Positions 29,743-42,294 are shown, counted from the first letter of the stretch. The stretch: DNA of 64,000 nucleotides from Chitinophagaceae bacterium (GCA_024707305.1 JANPZZ010000018.1:124001-188000); one strand, 5' to 3'. The notes: generated by a model from the sequence alone, not told the origin. Made by a program: numbers and translations.

Positions 29743-32700
29743 ATGCTAAAAACTGCTCACTGCGTGTGGTGGCCACCCGGACGTGGTTCCCGCCGAACCA
29801 AAACAATTGTACTGATGAAAGTATTGGGAATCTTTTTATGTCTTGCCAGTATGACGATCTGCGCGTCGGGCAACTCCCAGGTTGTTTCTATGTCGGGGAA
29901 AAACCTGCCTTTACGAACGGTTTTTGATTCTGTAAAACACAAAACCGGCTATTCTGTTTTTTTCATTCAAAATGAAATTGAAAATGCATCCACAGTAGAT
30001 GTGAATGTAAAGAATATGCCGCTGACAGATTTTATGGAACTTGTTCTCCGGAATCAGCCACTAAGTTTCCGGATTTCGGCGCAGACCATTTTCATTTCTG
30101 CTAAACGCTTTTCTGCAACCACAACAGACGCTTCGGGAATGATGGAAAAAGCCGAAGAAATCAGAAAAGATACACTCAAAATACGGGGTGTTGTAATCAA
30201 TGAAAAAGGAGAAAGCCTCACAGGGGCATCCGTTTCAGTAAAAGGTACACGTAATGTAGTTGTTGCCGGTGACGACGGCCGCTTCAACCTCGACAATGTA
30301 CAAAAGAATGCAACGCTTGTAATCACATTCGTTGGATACCAGACACAGGAAGTCGCAATCAGGGATCGTGAATTCTTCGAGGTGAAAATGATTGCCACCA
30401 CTTTCGGTCTGTCTGATGTCGTAATCAGCAATGGTATGTTTACCCGCAAAGCGCGATCAATATACAGGTGCTGTAAGCAGCTTTTCCGGAGAAGAATTGC
30501 GCACCATCGGTGTACAAAACATCGCCAAAAGCCTGAGTGTCCTCGAGCCTTCTATGCGTATGTTCGATAACATCGAAATGGGATCAGATCCCAATCGTCT
30601 TTCCCGAAATCGCATTGCGCGGCTCTTCAGGCATTCCCGACCTGCAGGCTTCTTATCAGAACGCACCAAATCTTCCATTGTTCATCCTTGATGGATTTGA
30701 AACCACAGTTCAACGCATCTATGATCTCAATATGGAACTGGTAGAACGCGTAACAGTGTTGAAAGACGCATCTGCAAAAGCAATCTATGGTTCTAAAGCA
30801 GGTAACGGCGTAATTGTTGTTGAAACAAAACGTCCTTCTGCCGGCGCACTTCGTGTAGGATACAACGGTGGTATTACCATTTCAGCACCTGACCTTACCA
30901 GTTATAACCTTGCCAATGCACAGGAAAAACTGGATGCGGAAGTGCTGGCAGGCGTATACCGCAACAACGTTCCAAACCGTCAGTTTCCATTAATCGCTAC
31001 TTACGGCCAGATACAAAAGGATATCGCTAGTGGTGTGAATACAGACTGGCTGGCGCAACCCGTACAAAACGGAATTGGCCAGCGCCACAACGTTACATTA
31101 GATGGTGGCGGTGAAGGCATGCGCTATTTCGTTTCTCTCAACTACAACAAGATTACCGGTACCATGAAAGGTTCTGACAGAACAACTGCTACTGGTGTTG
31201 TAAACCTTGAGTACCGAAAAAATAAGTTTGCATTCCGCAACAACCTCAGCATCGACAACAACAAAGGCATCAACAGTCCTTATGGTTCTTTTACACAGTA
31301 TGCGAGAATGAATCCTTACTGGAGAATTCATGACGACAATGGCGAGTTGATTAAATCTTATCACAGCGGAAATACACCAAACCCGTTGTATAATCTTCAA
31401 TTTAAAACGAAAGATTTTTCAACTTATACTACCATCACCGAAAACTTCTATGCTGAGTGGACACCCGTAAAGTCGCTGCGTTTTACAGCACGCACGGGCT
31501 TAAGTCTTTCGAATAGTGGAACTGAATTTTTCATTCCCGCGCAGCATACGCGTTATGCCACCATTCTTCCCACATCTGACCAATACCTGAAGAGAGGTGA
31601 ATACACCATCACGAATGGTAAATCGAATATGTTCAGTACCGATCTCGGTGCCTCCTACTCTGTTGAGAAAAACGGGCACCAGGTTTTCACCAACCTGATC
31701 TATAGTATTCAGCAAACATCCAATGCCATGACAGGAATGAGTATGGTGGGATTCCCCAACGATCGCATGGATGATATTTCAATGGGACTGGAATACAAAG
31801 AAGGTACAACAGCACAGGGAAGTGAACAAACGTCTCGCACCGTAGGTGTTACGTCTGCCATTAACTATTCTTACCTGAATAAATATCTCGCCGACTTCTC
31901 TTACCGTGCAAGCGGAAGCTCACAATTTGGTGCAGACAACCGCTGGGGTTCTTTCTGGTCGGCTGGTGCAGGCTGGAATGTACACAATGAAGCATTCGCC
32001 AAAGGAATAAAAAACCTGAATCAATTACGCATCAGGGGTAGCATCGGTTCTACCGGTACACAAAACTTTAGCGCTTACCAGGCAATTGCCACTTACAACT
32101 ACATCACTTCACAAGCCTATGACGGCGAACTGGGTAACGTGTTGATGGCACTGCACAATCCCAATTTAAAATGGCAGGAAATTTTTGATAAAAATATCGG
32201 TGCAGATATCACTTTATTCAATAAGCTGACCATCCGTTTCGATCTCTATTCAAAAATCACAAAGTCACTGTTGTCTGATCAAACAACAGCACCATCAACC
32301 GGTTTCAATGTTTACAGGGAAAACATTGGCGAAACGGTGAACAAAGGCTATGAAGTTGGATTGTCGTACAAAGTAATCAGCAACTCCGCGCGTCGTACTT
32401 ATGTAACTGTTTTTGCCAATGCTGCGCATAACGAAAACAGGATCCGCAAGGTTTCAGATGCCCTTAAGTCGCTAAACGAAGCTCAGGATTCCCGTCTTTT
32501 AGGTAACAGCGCAGACGCGTCAAGACCTGTAACACGATTCCAGGAAGGTCAGTCACTTACTTCCATCTGGGCCGTTACATCACTTGGCATTGACCCCATT
32601 ACTGGTAGTGAGATATTCCTGACAAGAGATGGCAACATCACCCATATCTGGAATGTGGACGACCAGGTAGTTGCGGGTGATATGCTTCCATCACTCAACG

Positions 32701-33140
32701 GAACATTTGGTGTGAATGCAAGAATTAAAGGCTGGAGTTTTAACATAGCCATGATGTTCCAGTTTGGAGCGCAGATTTACAACACAACCCTGGTGCAGAA
32801 AGTTGAAAATGCGAGCATGGATTTCAACGTCGATCGTCGCTTCCTGTTGGAACGTTGGAATACTCCGGGCCAGTACAGTCTCTTCAAAAACATCGCTGAC
32901 AGAACTGTTACAAAACCTACTACCCGTTTCGTTCAGGATAATGATGAAATGATTCTTTCTTCTATCACTGCTGCATACGATTTCGGCGCAAGTAATATGA
33001 TGAAACGAATTGGTTTGAAAAATTTCCGTGTCAATATGACGCTCAATGATCTTGTTCGTGTTGGAAAGATTCGCGCAGAGCGCGGAACCTTATATCCATT
33101 CGCGCGTAACTTCTTAATGGGTCTTCAGTTTAACTTTTAA
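29743..33140 (+). CDS. SusC/RagA TonB-linked outer-membrane receptor with STN domain (locus 1; frameshifts near 30445 and 30605)
   Basis: STN region LPLRTVFDSVKHKTGYSVFF; IRGVVINEKGESLTGASVSVKGT; AKAIYGSKAGNGVIVVETKRP; C-terminal MGLQFNF. Confidence 0.92.
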
Positions 33141-33152
33141 TTGAAACGTAGT

Positions 33153-34563
33153 ATGAACAAAATACTGATAGCCGTCCTGCCGCTTTGCCTGCTGCTGGCA
33201 TCCTGCAAGAAGTGGCTGGACGTGAGTCCAAAAACACAGATTGAATCCTCTGTGAACTTTGCCGGTGAACAGGGATTTAAGGACGCACTTACGGGCGTAT
33301 ATCTTACGCTGAATGGTGCCGATTTATATGGGAAAGACATGACCTACGGTTTTGTGGATGCACTGGGTCAACAACACACGCAGATCACACAGGTAGCACC
33401 AGACTATTATTATGCCGGGCAATACATGTATACAGAAGAATCGGTTGTAAATAAGATCAATTCTGTTTGGTCGCGCATGTACTTTGCGGTAGCCAACCTG
33501 AATAACCTGTTGAAAGCGTTGGAGTCGAAAGATTCTACCAGCTTTAGTGACTATACTTACAATGTTGTAAAAGGTGAAGCACTGGGATTGAGAGCATTTC
33601 TCCATTTTGATTTGCTTCGTCTTTTTGCACCTTCTCCCGCATCGAAAGGAATGCAGGCAAAGGCGATCCCCTATCGTCTGAATTATTCTGCCATTCCTGA
33701 ACCACGCCGCAATGTTGGTGAAGTTTTGAACCTGGCATTAAAAGACATCAACGATGCGTTGCCACTGTTGAAATACAGCAGATCCACTGGTTGCCGGAAC
33801 AACAGTTCCAACAACCACAACAGGATATTTGCGTAACAGAACACTTCGTTTTAACTATTACGCGGTACTCGCATTAAAAGCAAGAGTTCACCTGTATGCC
33901 GGCAATCTGGATTCTGCACGTATTGCGGCGCAGGAAGTTATCAGCTCTGCTAAATTTCCAGCAACAGCATTGTCTGCAATCTCTGGCGGCAACAGAACTT
34001 TCTCTACTGAAGTAATCTTTAACCTGAATGTAAATGATATCGCCATTCTATATGCAGGATTCTTTAATACTTCAGTAAGGGCAACCAAGAGTGTGGACCA
34101 GTGGAACAGTTGGTTTGAAATTGCGGCCGGAGGTTCTGGCGATTATCGCTACCTGTATCAGACGGCACTGAACGGTGTATATCGCCTTCCAGTAAAACTC
34201 GATGGTGCGCTTAACACCAACGCTGCTGCAGCGAAAAAAGTTCCATTGATGCGCCTTACAGAAATGTATCTCATTGCAGCTGAAGCGCAATTGGGCACAG
34301 ACAACGCTGCTGCGTTAACATTGGTAAATACAGCTCGCAGAAGCCGCAACCTTACCGATCTGCCTGGCACACTTACTACACCGCAGATTCAACAGGAAAT
34401 CATCAAAGAATACCAGAAAGAATTGTTATGCGAAGGACAAATCTTTTATCTCTACAAGAGACTGAATTTGTCGGAGCTCCCTTACGACTTCAGGAGTATG
34501 AATGATGAGCAGTATGTGTTGCCGCTGCCTGATGATGAACTCACTTATGGACGTACTAAATGA
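33153..34563 (+). CDS. SusD/RagB-like lipoprotein (locus 1; frameshift near 33795)
   Basis: LLLASCKKWLDVSPKTQIESSV lipobox; EALGLRAFLHFDLLRLFAPS; MYLIAAEAQL. Confidence 0.9.
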
Positions 34564-35324
34564 TTTTAGATATGAAACTGACAAAAATATTATCAACCCT
34601 TTGCTGCATCAGTAGTCTGGCTTTCACGATGACTGCCTGCGAAAAGATGGATCCCATATATGTGGATGATGCGCGGGTCAATTTCTGGGTGTTACAGGAT
34701 ACGTTTAATAATACTGGAAGCAAAGTGTACACGACGGGTTATACGTTTGCCGCAAGACCCGACAACGTAAACGTTGATACCATTTATCTGCGCGTAAAAA
34801 CAATGGGACCCATTACACAATCGGATCGTCATTTTGCGGCAGTAAAAGATACAGCTGCCACTACCACTGCAATAGAAGGAACTGACTTCAAAATCCTCGA
34901 TGGATTTGTTCCGGCTGGGAAATATGTAGGATACCTTCCTGTGGTGCTTTTCAGAACGCCCGTGTTAAAAACGACCACAAAAACCCTGGGTATTGTGCTT
35001 TCAGACAATGGCACATTCAAACCCGGCGTAAAAGAAGATATGAAGTACACTATCTATTTCAACGATGGTTTAGTGATGCCTTCAAACTGGGATGTGTTGA
35101 GCACTTACTTCGGCACCTATAGCGAAGTGAAATACCGGTTCATCATTAGTGTGCTTGGAATCTCTGATTTTCCAGTAGCTACAAGTACATACCGTCTTGG
35201 ACAATTTACACATTACCAGATGCTGGATTTTAAAAACCGGATGAAGGATGCGTTAACAGAATACAACAATACGCACCCGGAGCCAATGAGAGACGAATCA
35301 AACGTTTTGATCACTTTCCCTTAA
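34560..35324 (+). CDS. DUF4843-like lipoprotein
   Basis: Lipobox TACEKMD; position after SusD; short-chain PUL-associated lipoprotein architecture. Confidence 0.65.
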   Translation: MILDMKLTKILSTLCCISSLAFTMTACEKMDPIYVDDARVNFWVLQDTFNNTGSKVYTTGYTFAARPDNVNVDTIYLRVKTMGPITQSDRHFAAVKDTAATTTAIEGTDFKILDGFVPAGKYVGYLPVVLFRTPVLKTTTKTLGIVLSDNGTFKPGVKEDMKYTIYFNDGLVMPSNWDVLSTYFGTYSEVKYRFIISVLGISDFPVATSTYRLGQFTHYQMLDFKNRMKDALTEYNNTHPEPMRDESNVLITFP

Positions 35325-35335
35325 AAATATTTTTC

Positions 35336-36875
35336 ATGAAAATAATTTCATCACGTTACTTACAGTTATTGGTGCTTTTGGCATCTGTATTCCTGTACTC
35401 GTGCAAGAAAGATACCGGCAACTACGATTACAAGTCGGTGATCGTTCCCGATCTGTCTGAAATTGGCCTTGCAGGCACCTATCGGGTCAACCAGAACGAG
35501 AACTTATATGTGGATCCTAAAGTTTTGTATGAAGGCGATACGGCAAAACTGGCTTACGAATGGATTTGTTATCCCAACGCTGGCCTCATCGCTTATTCAG
35601 GGCCTACCGATTTTTTATCGAACCAGCGGATCCTGAATGTTCCGATTACATTCAAACCTGGCAATTACTACATTGAATTAATCGTAACAGATGAATCAAC
35701 GGGGTATAAAACCAATGCGCGTGCAGCACTCGTAATTGTTGCTGGTATGGAATCAGGACTGATGGTCTTGCATACCAAAAACAACCAGAGCGATGTCGAC
35801 TTCATTCTTACGCGCTCCATTCTTCCATCAGTTGTAGATAAACACGATCGTAATCTGTTTGCTACCCTGGTAGGCTCGCCTATGAATGGTGAAGGAAGAT
35901 TTCTCGGGCAAACCCGTCGCTCAAATTCTGATTTCAATTTTATCAACGTAGCTACGAACAATTCCTTCCAGCGTATGCACGGGTTTACATTCAGCTTTAT
36001 AGCTGCCAACCAGGAACTTTTCAGAAGACCGGTTGCCACCATAAACCCACAGGCGCATATCAGCAACTCTACCTATGAGTTTCTGATCAATGATGGAAAA
36101 TTGTATTCAGGTTATATGTCAGCAATTCAGGACGCATTCTATTCCGCTCCTTATCGCGGCAACTATTACCTGGAACCTTACATGACGTTTTTTTTTAATT
36201 ACAATATTTATGGCGCCGTGGTATATGATCGTCTTCAAAAAACGATTCATGTATTCTACTACCGCGGCCGCGCAGGAATTGGATTTTGCCTATTTTAAAG
36301 ATGCTATAGGTGCAAATCCCTTGTTTAACCTGAATAATATTGGCATGGATTTGCTATATATGGAAACAGGTTTTTCAAACTACACTTATGCATTCTTTAA
36401 AAATGGCAGCGATTACAAATTGCATGTGTTCACGCTTGCAAGAGCGGACGATGGTGATCTCGCTGTTGCTTCGTATGATATGAGCAATCTCCTGAGATTG
36501 CACAGGCGAAGTACTTTGATGTTGGAACCATTGGCAACGTAGCACTTTATGCAACTGACAAAAAAGGTGTACCGCTACGATTACTCCGGCACAAACGATG
36601 CATATGTTCAACTGGATGGGTTTGCTGGAAACGAAAACATCACCGGAATCAGGCTGTTTAAAGCGACGCTGAATTCGAACAATAGTGTTGCCGACTTCAA
36701 CAACACAAACAACACCGTTCTTTTTGTTTCTACCTGGAACGGATCAGAAGGTAAAGTATATGAATATTCCATCAATGCTGCAAGTGGTGTAATTAATCCC
36801 ACGCCAGTAAAAACTTATACTGGCTTTGGAAGAGTGGCAGACATGATGTTCAAATTCAGAGGTCCGGGAACTTAA
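35336..36875 (+). CDS. PKD-like family lipoprotein (frameshifts near 36275, 36490 and 36550)
   Basis: LYSCKKDTGNYDYKSVIVPDLSEIGL; coding continues across three ORFs (QELDFAYFKDAIG..., KKVYRYDYSGTNDAYVQLDGF). Confidence 0.65.
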
Positions 36876-36910
36876 TCCCGGCCTCTACAAAACATTTTAC
36901 AAAACACACT

Positions 36911-37835
36911 ATGAACGCATCGGTTATCTCAATAGAGAAATTATCACATCGATATCACCGACAATGGGCCATCAAGGATATTAGCATTACAGTTGAGAAA
37001 ACAGGTATTTATGGATTGCTCGGCGCCAATGGCGCCGGCAAATCCACTCTCATGAATATTCTTTGTGGCGTAATAGCACCAACATCAGGAATGGTGCAGA
37101 TTAAAGGAGTGAACATTCGATTGCAGCCTATAGAAGCAAAAAAACACATTGGCTTTCTCCCACAAAACCCACCGCTGTTAAAAGAGCTAACGATTCGGGA
37201 ATACCTGGGATTTGCAGCAGACCTTCGTTTTATTCCTGCATCAAAACGTGCAGCAATGATTGAGGCTGCAATGGAAAAATGCCATCTTACACATTACCAA
37301 AACAGGCTCATTAAAAACCTTTCTGGTGGCTTTCAGCAACGCGTAGGTATTGACACAGGCCATCATCCACGAACCAGCATTTGTTGTACTCGATGAACCA
37401 ACCAATGGACTAGATCCGGTGCAGATTCTCGAAATCAGAAAGCTGATTAAAGAAATTGCACAGGAACGAACCGTTATTCTTTCCACTCATATTCTTCAGG
37501 AAGTACAGGCATTGTGTGATACAATCTGGTTGTTAAAAAATGGAAAACTCATCTTCTCCGGAACGGTTGATGAATTTGAAGGAAATCTGAATTCAGCTGT
37601 ATATGACACAGTCTGGTTAAGAAATCCAGATCCTGCTCAAATAAAAATGCTGACGGGGATCGTAAATGTGGAACAGGTAGAGAAAGATGCATTTAAAATA
37701 TATACCGACGGAACCACAGCCGCACTTGAAACACTTGTAACCGCAAGCGTGCGTGAAAACTGGGGACTTGTGCAATTAAGCCCGGAAAAACGATCGCTGG
37801 AAACAGCCTTTTCACAATACACTCATTCCGATTAA
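36911..37835 (+). CDS. ABC transporter ATP-binding protein (frameshift near 37349)
   Basis: GLLGANGAGKSTLMNILCGV Walker A; NLSGGFQQRVG; VVLDEPTNGLDPVQ. Confidence 0.93.
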
Positions 37836-37846
37836 CTCATTTTTTT

Positions 37847-40066
37847 ATGCGAAATATTTTAAAGTTTACCAGGACGGCTTTCCTGGTGCAGCTTCATACG
37901 CCCGTTTCTTGGCTGGTAGTGCTTGTATTCCTGGTTCAAACAGGCGTAATTTTCTGTGATAGCATGGATCAGTTTGTCAGGAACCAATTGTTGAAATACG
38001 GTACTGCCGACATTTCCTTTCAGCTTTTCTCATCGTCATCAAACGGTTTGTTTGTAAAAGTGCAAAGTTATCTCTACCTGTATGTGCCGCTTCTTACCAT
38101 GGGCATATTCAGCAGGGAATTCAGCACGGGTTCAATCAAACTCCTCTATTCATCGCCTGTTTCTAATTTCACGATTGTCCTGTCGAAGTTTCTTTCACTG
38201 GTGTTGATTGGCCTGGTGTTGATTGGGATATTACTCATCTATGTTGTGATTGCAATCCTGGTGATAGATGTTCCAGATACTGCTGCCATATTTTCAGGCT
38301 TGTTGGGTCTATTCCTGTTGCTGGTTTCGTATATCGCAATAGGTATGTTTATGTCGTCGCTTACATCCTATAGTGTGGTGGCAGCATTGGGCACATTGAT
38401 CGTTTTTGCAGTACTCAATTTTGCAGGCACCCTTTGGCAGGATGTTCCGGTGGTGCAGGATATCTGCTACTGGCTTGTATTAAAAGGAAGAGCAGATACA
38501 TTCATCAATGGAATGATCACCACCGAGGACTTGCTCTACTTCATTTTCGTTCCCGCAATGTTCCTTGCGTTCACTTATTGTGGTCTGCAGGCACATACCA
38601 ACAACAGGCCGTTGTTTCAAAAAATATTACGATATAGCGGCGTGTTTTTAATTACGGCATTGGTGGGTTTTATCAGCAGCAGGCCGTCGGTAAAAAAGTA
38701 CTTTGATCTTACTGAAACCAAACGCAACACACTTTCGCAGGCGAGTTTGAAAGTACTGAGTGGACTCGATAAAAAAGTCACGATTCATACTTATGTCAAT
38801 ATGCTTTACCAGGGTTTTCTGGTATTGCCTGTCGCCTATAAGACAGATGAAAAACGATTTGAACAATACCTGCGATTTAAACCAGAAACAGAACTGAAAT
38901 ATCATTACTATTCCAAACTGCCTGAGAACTCAGTGTATCGTAGCCGTTATCCGAAATTATCGGAAAATGATATCTACGATACATTGAAACTGATCAACGA
39001 CTGGAATGTGAAGTTGAAGCCCGTTGCTGAATTGCCACATCTTGAAATTCTGGAACAGGAGGACTATGCATTTCTCCGTGTATTAGAATATGAAGATGGA
39101 TCAACTGCAGTTGTTCGCACATTTAAAGACCTGATCAGGTTGCCAAAAGAACTGGAAATTTCCACCGGGTTCATGGGATTGTATGAGAAACCTGCAAGGA
39201 TTTCTGTTTACCAGAAAAACGGAGAGCGATCTTTGTACACCGAAAGAGGCGATGGAATTGGCACCGCACTTTCTGAGAAGACCTCCCGCACAGCGCTGGT
39301 GAACCTTGGGTTTAGTTGCGATGAAATTGATCCTTACCTGCCCATTCCTGAAACAACAGACATCCTGTTGATTGCAGACCCAACTGTCCCTTACACGGAT
39401 CAGACATTAGAATATATCGATGAATTCTTTGCCCGTGGTGGCCACGTGATGGTTCTTACAGAAAGCAAACAAAGTTCATGGATGAATGAATGGCTGAGCA
39501 AATACACCGTTACCATCGGTTCTGAAATCCTGTTGCAACAAAATCCCAAATTGAAGGATGAAGAGTTGATTGTTTATACCGCCGGTCCACAGGAGGAAAT
39601 GGGCCCGTATTATCAGTCAATGGGGGCTGCAGGACTTGGTGTGATAACACCCGGTGCGGCGGAAATCAGGATTGATTCCGCAAGTCCTTTCGAAGTGAAG
39701 AAACTATTGCAGCATACGGACACAACAGGAACGGTTCATACCACTGCAGTGGCGATCACACTTCCCGGAAAACCCGACGGACCAAAAATGTTGGTGATGT
39801 CGGATGCCGATTGGCTCACCAATGAAGAAATCAATAAACAAAGGAATGGTGTAAGAGCTGTAAATGCTTTGATGTTGAAAGCAACAATGGGATGGCTTTC
39901 CAATAATCATTATCCCATCAACATTGAGCGCCCGATTCCTTCCGACAGGAAATTAAATATTCAATCGGGCACCTGGAAAAAAGTACAGGCCGGCATACTC
40001 TACATTCTTCCACTTTTACTCGCCGGAGCCTTTGTATGGATTTTTGTACGAAGAAATCGAGTATAA
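37847..40066 (+). CDS. ABC transporter permease fused to a GldG-like auxiliary domain
   Basis: N-terminal ABC-2 hydrophobic helices; SVKKYFDLTETKRNTLSQASLKVLSGLDKKVTIHTY (GldG-like); ILLIADPTVPYTDQTLEYIDEFFARGGHVMVLTE; C-terminal TM. Confidence 0.85.
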   Translation: MRNILKFTRTAFLVQLHTPVSWLVVLVFLVQTGVIFCDSMDQFVRNQLLKYGTADISFQLFSSSSNGLFVKVQSYLYLYVPLLTMGIFSREFSTGSIKLLYSSPVSNFTIVLSKFLSLVLIGLVLIGILLIYVVIAILVIDVPDTAAIFSGLLGLFLLLVSYIAIGMFMSSLTSYSVVAALGTLIVFAVLNFAGTLWQDVPVVQDICYWLVLKGRADTFINGMITTEDLLYFIFVPAMFLAFTYCGLQAHTNNRPLFQKILRYSGVFLITALVGFISSRPSVKKYFDLTETKRNTLSQASLKVLSGLDKKVTIHTYVNMLYQGFLVLPVAYKTDEKRFEQYLRFKPETELKYHYYSKLPENSVYRSRYPKLSENDIYDTLKLINDWNVKLKPVAELPHLEILEQEDYAFLRVLEYEDGSTAVVRTFKDLIRLPKELEISTGFMGLYEKPARISVYQKNGERSLYTERGDGIGTALSEKTSRTALVNLGFSCDEIDPYLPIPETTDILLIADPTVPYTDQTLEYIDEFFARGGHVMVLTESKQSSWMNEWLSKYTVTIGSEILLQQNPKLKDEELIVYTAGPQEEMGPYYQSMGAAGLGVITPGAAEIRIDSASPFEVKKLLQHTDTTGTVHTTAVAITLPGKPDGPKMLVMSDADWLTNEEINKQRNGVRAVNALMLKATMGWLSNNHYPINIERPIPSDRKLNIQSGTWKKVQAGILYILPLLLAGAFVWIFVRRNRV

Positions 40067-40122
40067 TTCGATTTGCATTATCAACGTTTTCTCTAGTCTT
40101 AGTTTTAGTCGTAGTTGACACA

Positions 40123-40151
40123 CCACCCCTGGATTTTGGGGTGGTTTTTTT
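40123..40151 (+). terminator. Rho-independent terminator
   Basis: CCACCCC-tggatttt-GGGGTGG followed by TTTTTTT. Confidence 0.85.
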
Positions 40152-40159
40152 ATGCTATC

Positions 40160-41173
40160 TTATTTGCCGGAATTGATCTCCTGCATGATTTCTGCAAAGA
40201 GTTGAGCAGATTTGATTCGATCTTCGTGGTGATACATAGTAGAGGCGGCGATCAGTTCATCCACGCCAGTTTCATCTAAAAATACTTTTACCTGTTTTTT
40301 CACTGTTTGCTTACTTCCAACAAACGAGTATTTCAACATCTGGTGTACACTGGGATGTTGAAGTATTTGTTTGAGGTCGTCGGTTAAATCGGTTGGCGGT
40401 TGCAGCGGCTCCGATTTACCTGTTAAAACGCCGAGGAACATCCTGATGAGTGATGTAAAAATGCGATTGGCTTCCTCGTCGGTATCGGCAACAATTACAT
40501 TTACACCCGCCATGATGTAGGGTTCAAACAATACATCGGATGGTTGAAATTCGCTGCGGTAGATATCTAAAGCGCTGAACAAATGTGTTGTTGCGAAATG
40601 GCTGGCAAATGCGTAGGGCAATCCTTTTGCTGCTGCCAGGTGGGCACTGTCGGTACTTGAGCCCAGGATAACAATGGGAACGTTCTGACCTTCTGCAATA
40701 GCAGCCCTTACACGAGTAGTTTTATTTTCTACGGAAAAATAGTTTTCTATTTTTTCAACTTCCGCCGGGAATGAATGTGCTGCCATCATAAAATCGGAGC
40801 GAATAGCCTGTGCGGTGATCTGGTCGGTTCCCGGCGCCCTGCCAAGCCCCAGGTCGATGCGGTTTGGATATAGATGAGCAAGTGTTCCGAATTGTTCGGC
40901 GATGATCAACGGCGAATGATTGGGAAGCATGATGCCCCCCGAGCCCACGCGAATGCGGCTCGTATTTTCAGCCACATATCCGATCAGAATAGATGTGGCA
41001 CTGCTGCCGATGGCCTCGGAATTGTGGTGCTCCGCAAACCAAAAGCGATTGTAGCCGCTCGCTTCCGCCGCTTTGGCAAGATCCAGCGAGTTGTTGAGTG
41101 TCTGTTTAAAACTGTTTCCCTGCGATACAATTGCCAGCTCAAGGATGGAGTAGGCTACCCTGTTCTTCTTCAT
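40160..41173 (-). CDS. LLM-class flavin-dependent oxidoreductase (luciferase-like)
   Basis: YNRFWFAEHHNSEAIGSSATSILIGYVAENTSRIRVGSGGIMLPNHSPLIIAEQFGTL, DLGLGRAPGTD. Confidence 0.92.
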   Translation of the reverse strand: MKKNRVAYSILELAIVSQGNSFKQTLNNSLDLAKAAEASGYNRFWFAEHHNSEAIGSSATSILIGYVAENTSRIRVGSGGIMLPNHSPLIIAEQFGTLAHLYPNRIDLGLGRAPGTDQITAQAIRSDFMMAAHSFPAEVEKIENYFSVENKTTRVRAAIAEGQNVPIVILGSSTDSAHLAAAKGLPYAFASHFATTHLFSALDIYRSEFQPSDVLFEPYIMAGVNVIVADTDEEANRIFTSLIRMFLGVLTGKSEPLQPPTDLTDDLKQILQHPSVHQMLKYSFVGSKQTVKKQVKVFLDETGVDELIAASTMYHHEDRIKSAQLFAEIMQEINSGK

Positions 41174-41337
41174 CTTCCAAGTTATTAGTGAAAACGGCCT
41201 GTCGACCGATTATGAAATGATATTACAATTGAGAAGGCAATTGGTTGAGAAAAATGTGGAAATGTGACAATGTGACAATTGGGAAATGAGGGAATATTTA
41301 TGCGAATGCCCAATTTTCATTGCGCAAAAATCTGCGT

Positions 41338-41460
41338 ATAAATCAGTGCAGATCTGAGTGAACCCCTTTTCCGTTAGTAGGTTGCTGTAACATGGTGGAG
41401 GTTTCACACAGATTTACACGGATTTGGACACAGATTGCACAGAATCTGTGTAGCATTTTA
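41338..41460. repeat. Interspersed inverted-repeat element, left copy
   Basis: gatctgagtgaacccc...ccgttagtaggttgctgtaacatggtgg...aggtttcacacagatttacacgg; related to 57600-57775. Confidence 0.75.
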
Positions 41461-41578
41461 CCAATATCTTGTAAGAAATTATCACAACCGAATAAACAAT
41501 AATTCTCACGCTCTATTATTTGACAAAAAAATAGTTTTTCAATACATTTAATTTTCATTTCTCTTTTAATGTTAAGGC

Positions 41579-42169
41579 TTGCCTGAGAATCGTTTCCATA
41601 CAAATGATACACAATTCTTATTCCAGAAATTAGCGCATGGAGATGAAACGGCTTATACAGCGTTGTTCCACCTGTTCACGCCGCGGCTGATTCCATACAT
41701 GATAAAAATCACTCGTGATGAACAACTGGCAAAAGAATTATTGCAGGAAACATTTTTAAAACTTTGGACAAACCGGTTAGACCTTCTACAGGTTCGTGAA
41801 CCTACCGCATGGCTGTTTCGAATTGCAGCTAATAATTGCTACATGTACCTCCGAACGCAGGCCAACAGGTTAAAAATTCTCGATCAACTTCCGAACATTG
41901 ATACAGAAAACCACGATGTGGCGCAATACGCAGAAGGCAAAGAGCTACAGAACATTATCCGTAAGGCGATCGAAAAACTTCCCCAGCGTCGCCGACAGAT
42001 TTTTCAAATGAAAACTGAAGAGGGATATAGTATCCAACAGATTTCCGAAGCGCTTGGCATTTCGGCCCAAACAGTTAAGAATGAAATCGGCATTGCGCGT
42101 AAATCAGTACATATTTATTTGCAAAAAAGATCTCGGCATTTTCGCGGCCCTTTTGCTGCTGTTGTCTGA
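41579..42169 (+). CDS. RNA polymerase ECF sigma factor (locus 2)
   Basis: LFTPRLIPYMIKITRDEQLAKELLQETFLKLWTN; LGISAQTVKNEIGIARKSVHIYLQ. Confidence 0.9.
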   Translation: MPENRFHTNDTQFLFQKLAHGDETAYTALFHLFTPRLIPYMIKITRDEQLAKELLQETFLKLWTNRLDLLQVREPTAWLFRIAANNCYMYLRTQANRLKILDQLPNIDTENHDVAQYAEGKELQNIIRKAIEKLPQRRRQIFQMKTEEGYSIQQISEALGISAQTVKNEIGIARKSVHIYLQKRSRHFRGPFAAVV

Positions 42170-42294
42170 CTGTTAATATGCAAATCTTATTGTTGTTTTA
42201 TAAGGCCGGTGTTTAAACTCGAAAAAAAATTCCGGGCCGGACAGTACTTTTTGTATTCTCAATCATCATTCATCATTATAACCAGGATTATCGC

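Noticed and set aside
41210-41407. Minus ORF MKPPPCYSNLLT..., similar to the start of 57443-57739 (MKLPPCYINLLT...)
   Set aside because: The resemblance comes from the shared DNA repeat element, not a protein family; low-complexity C-termini differ.
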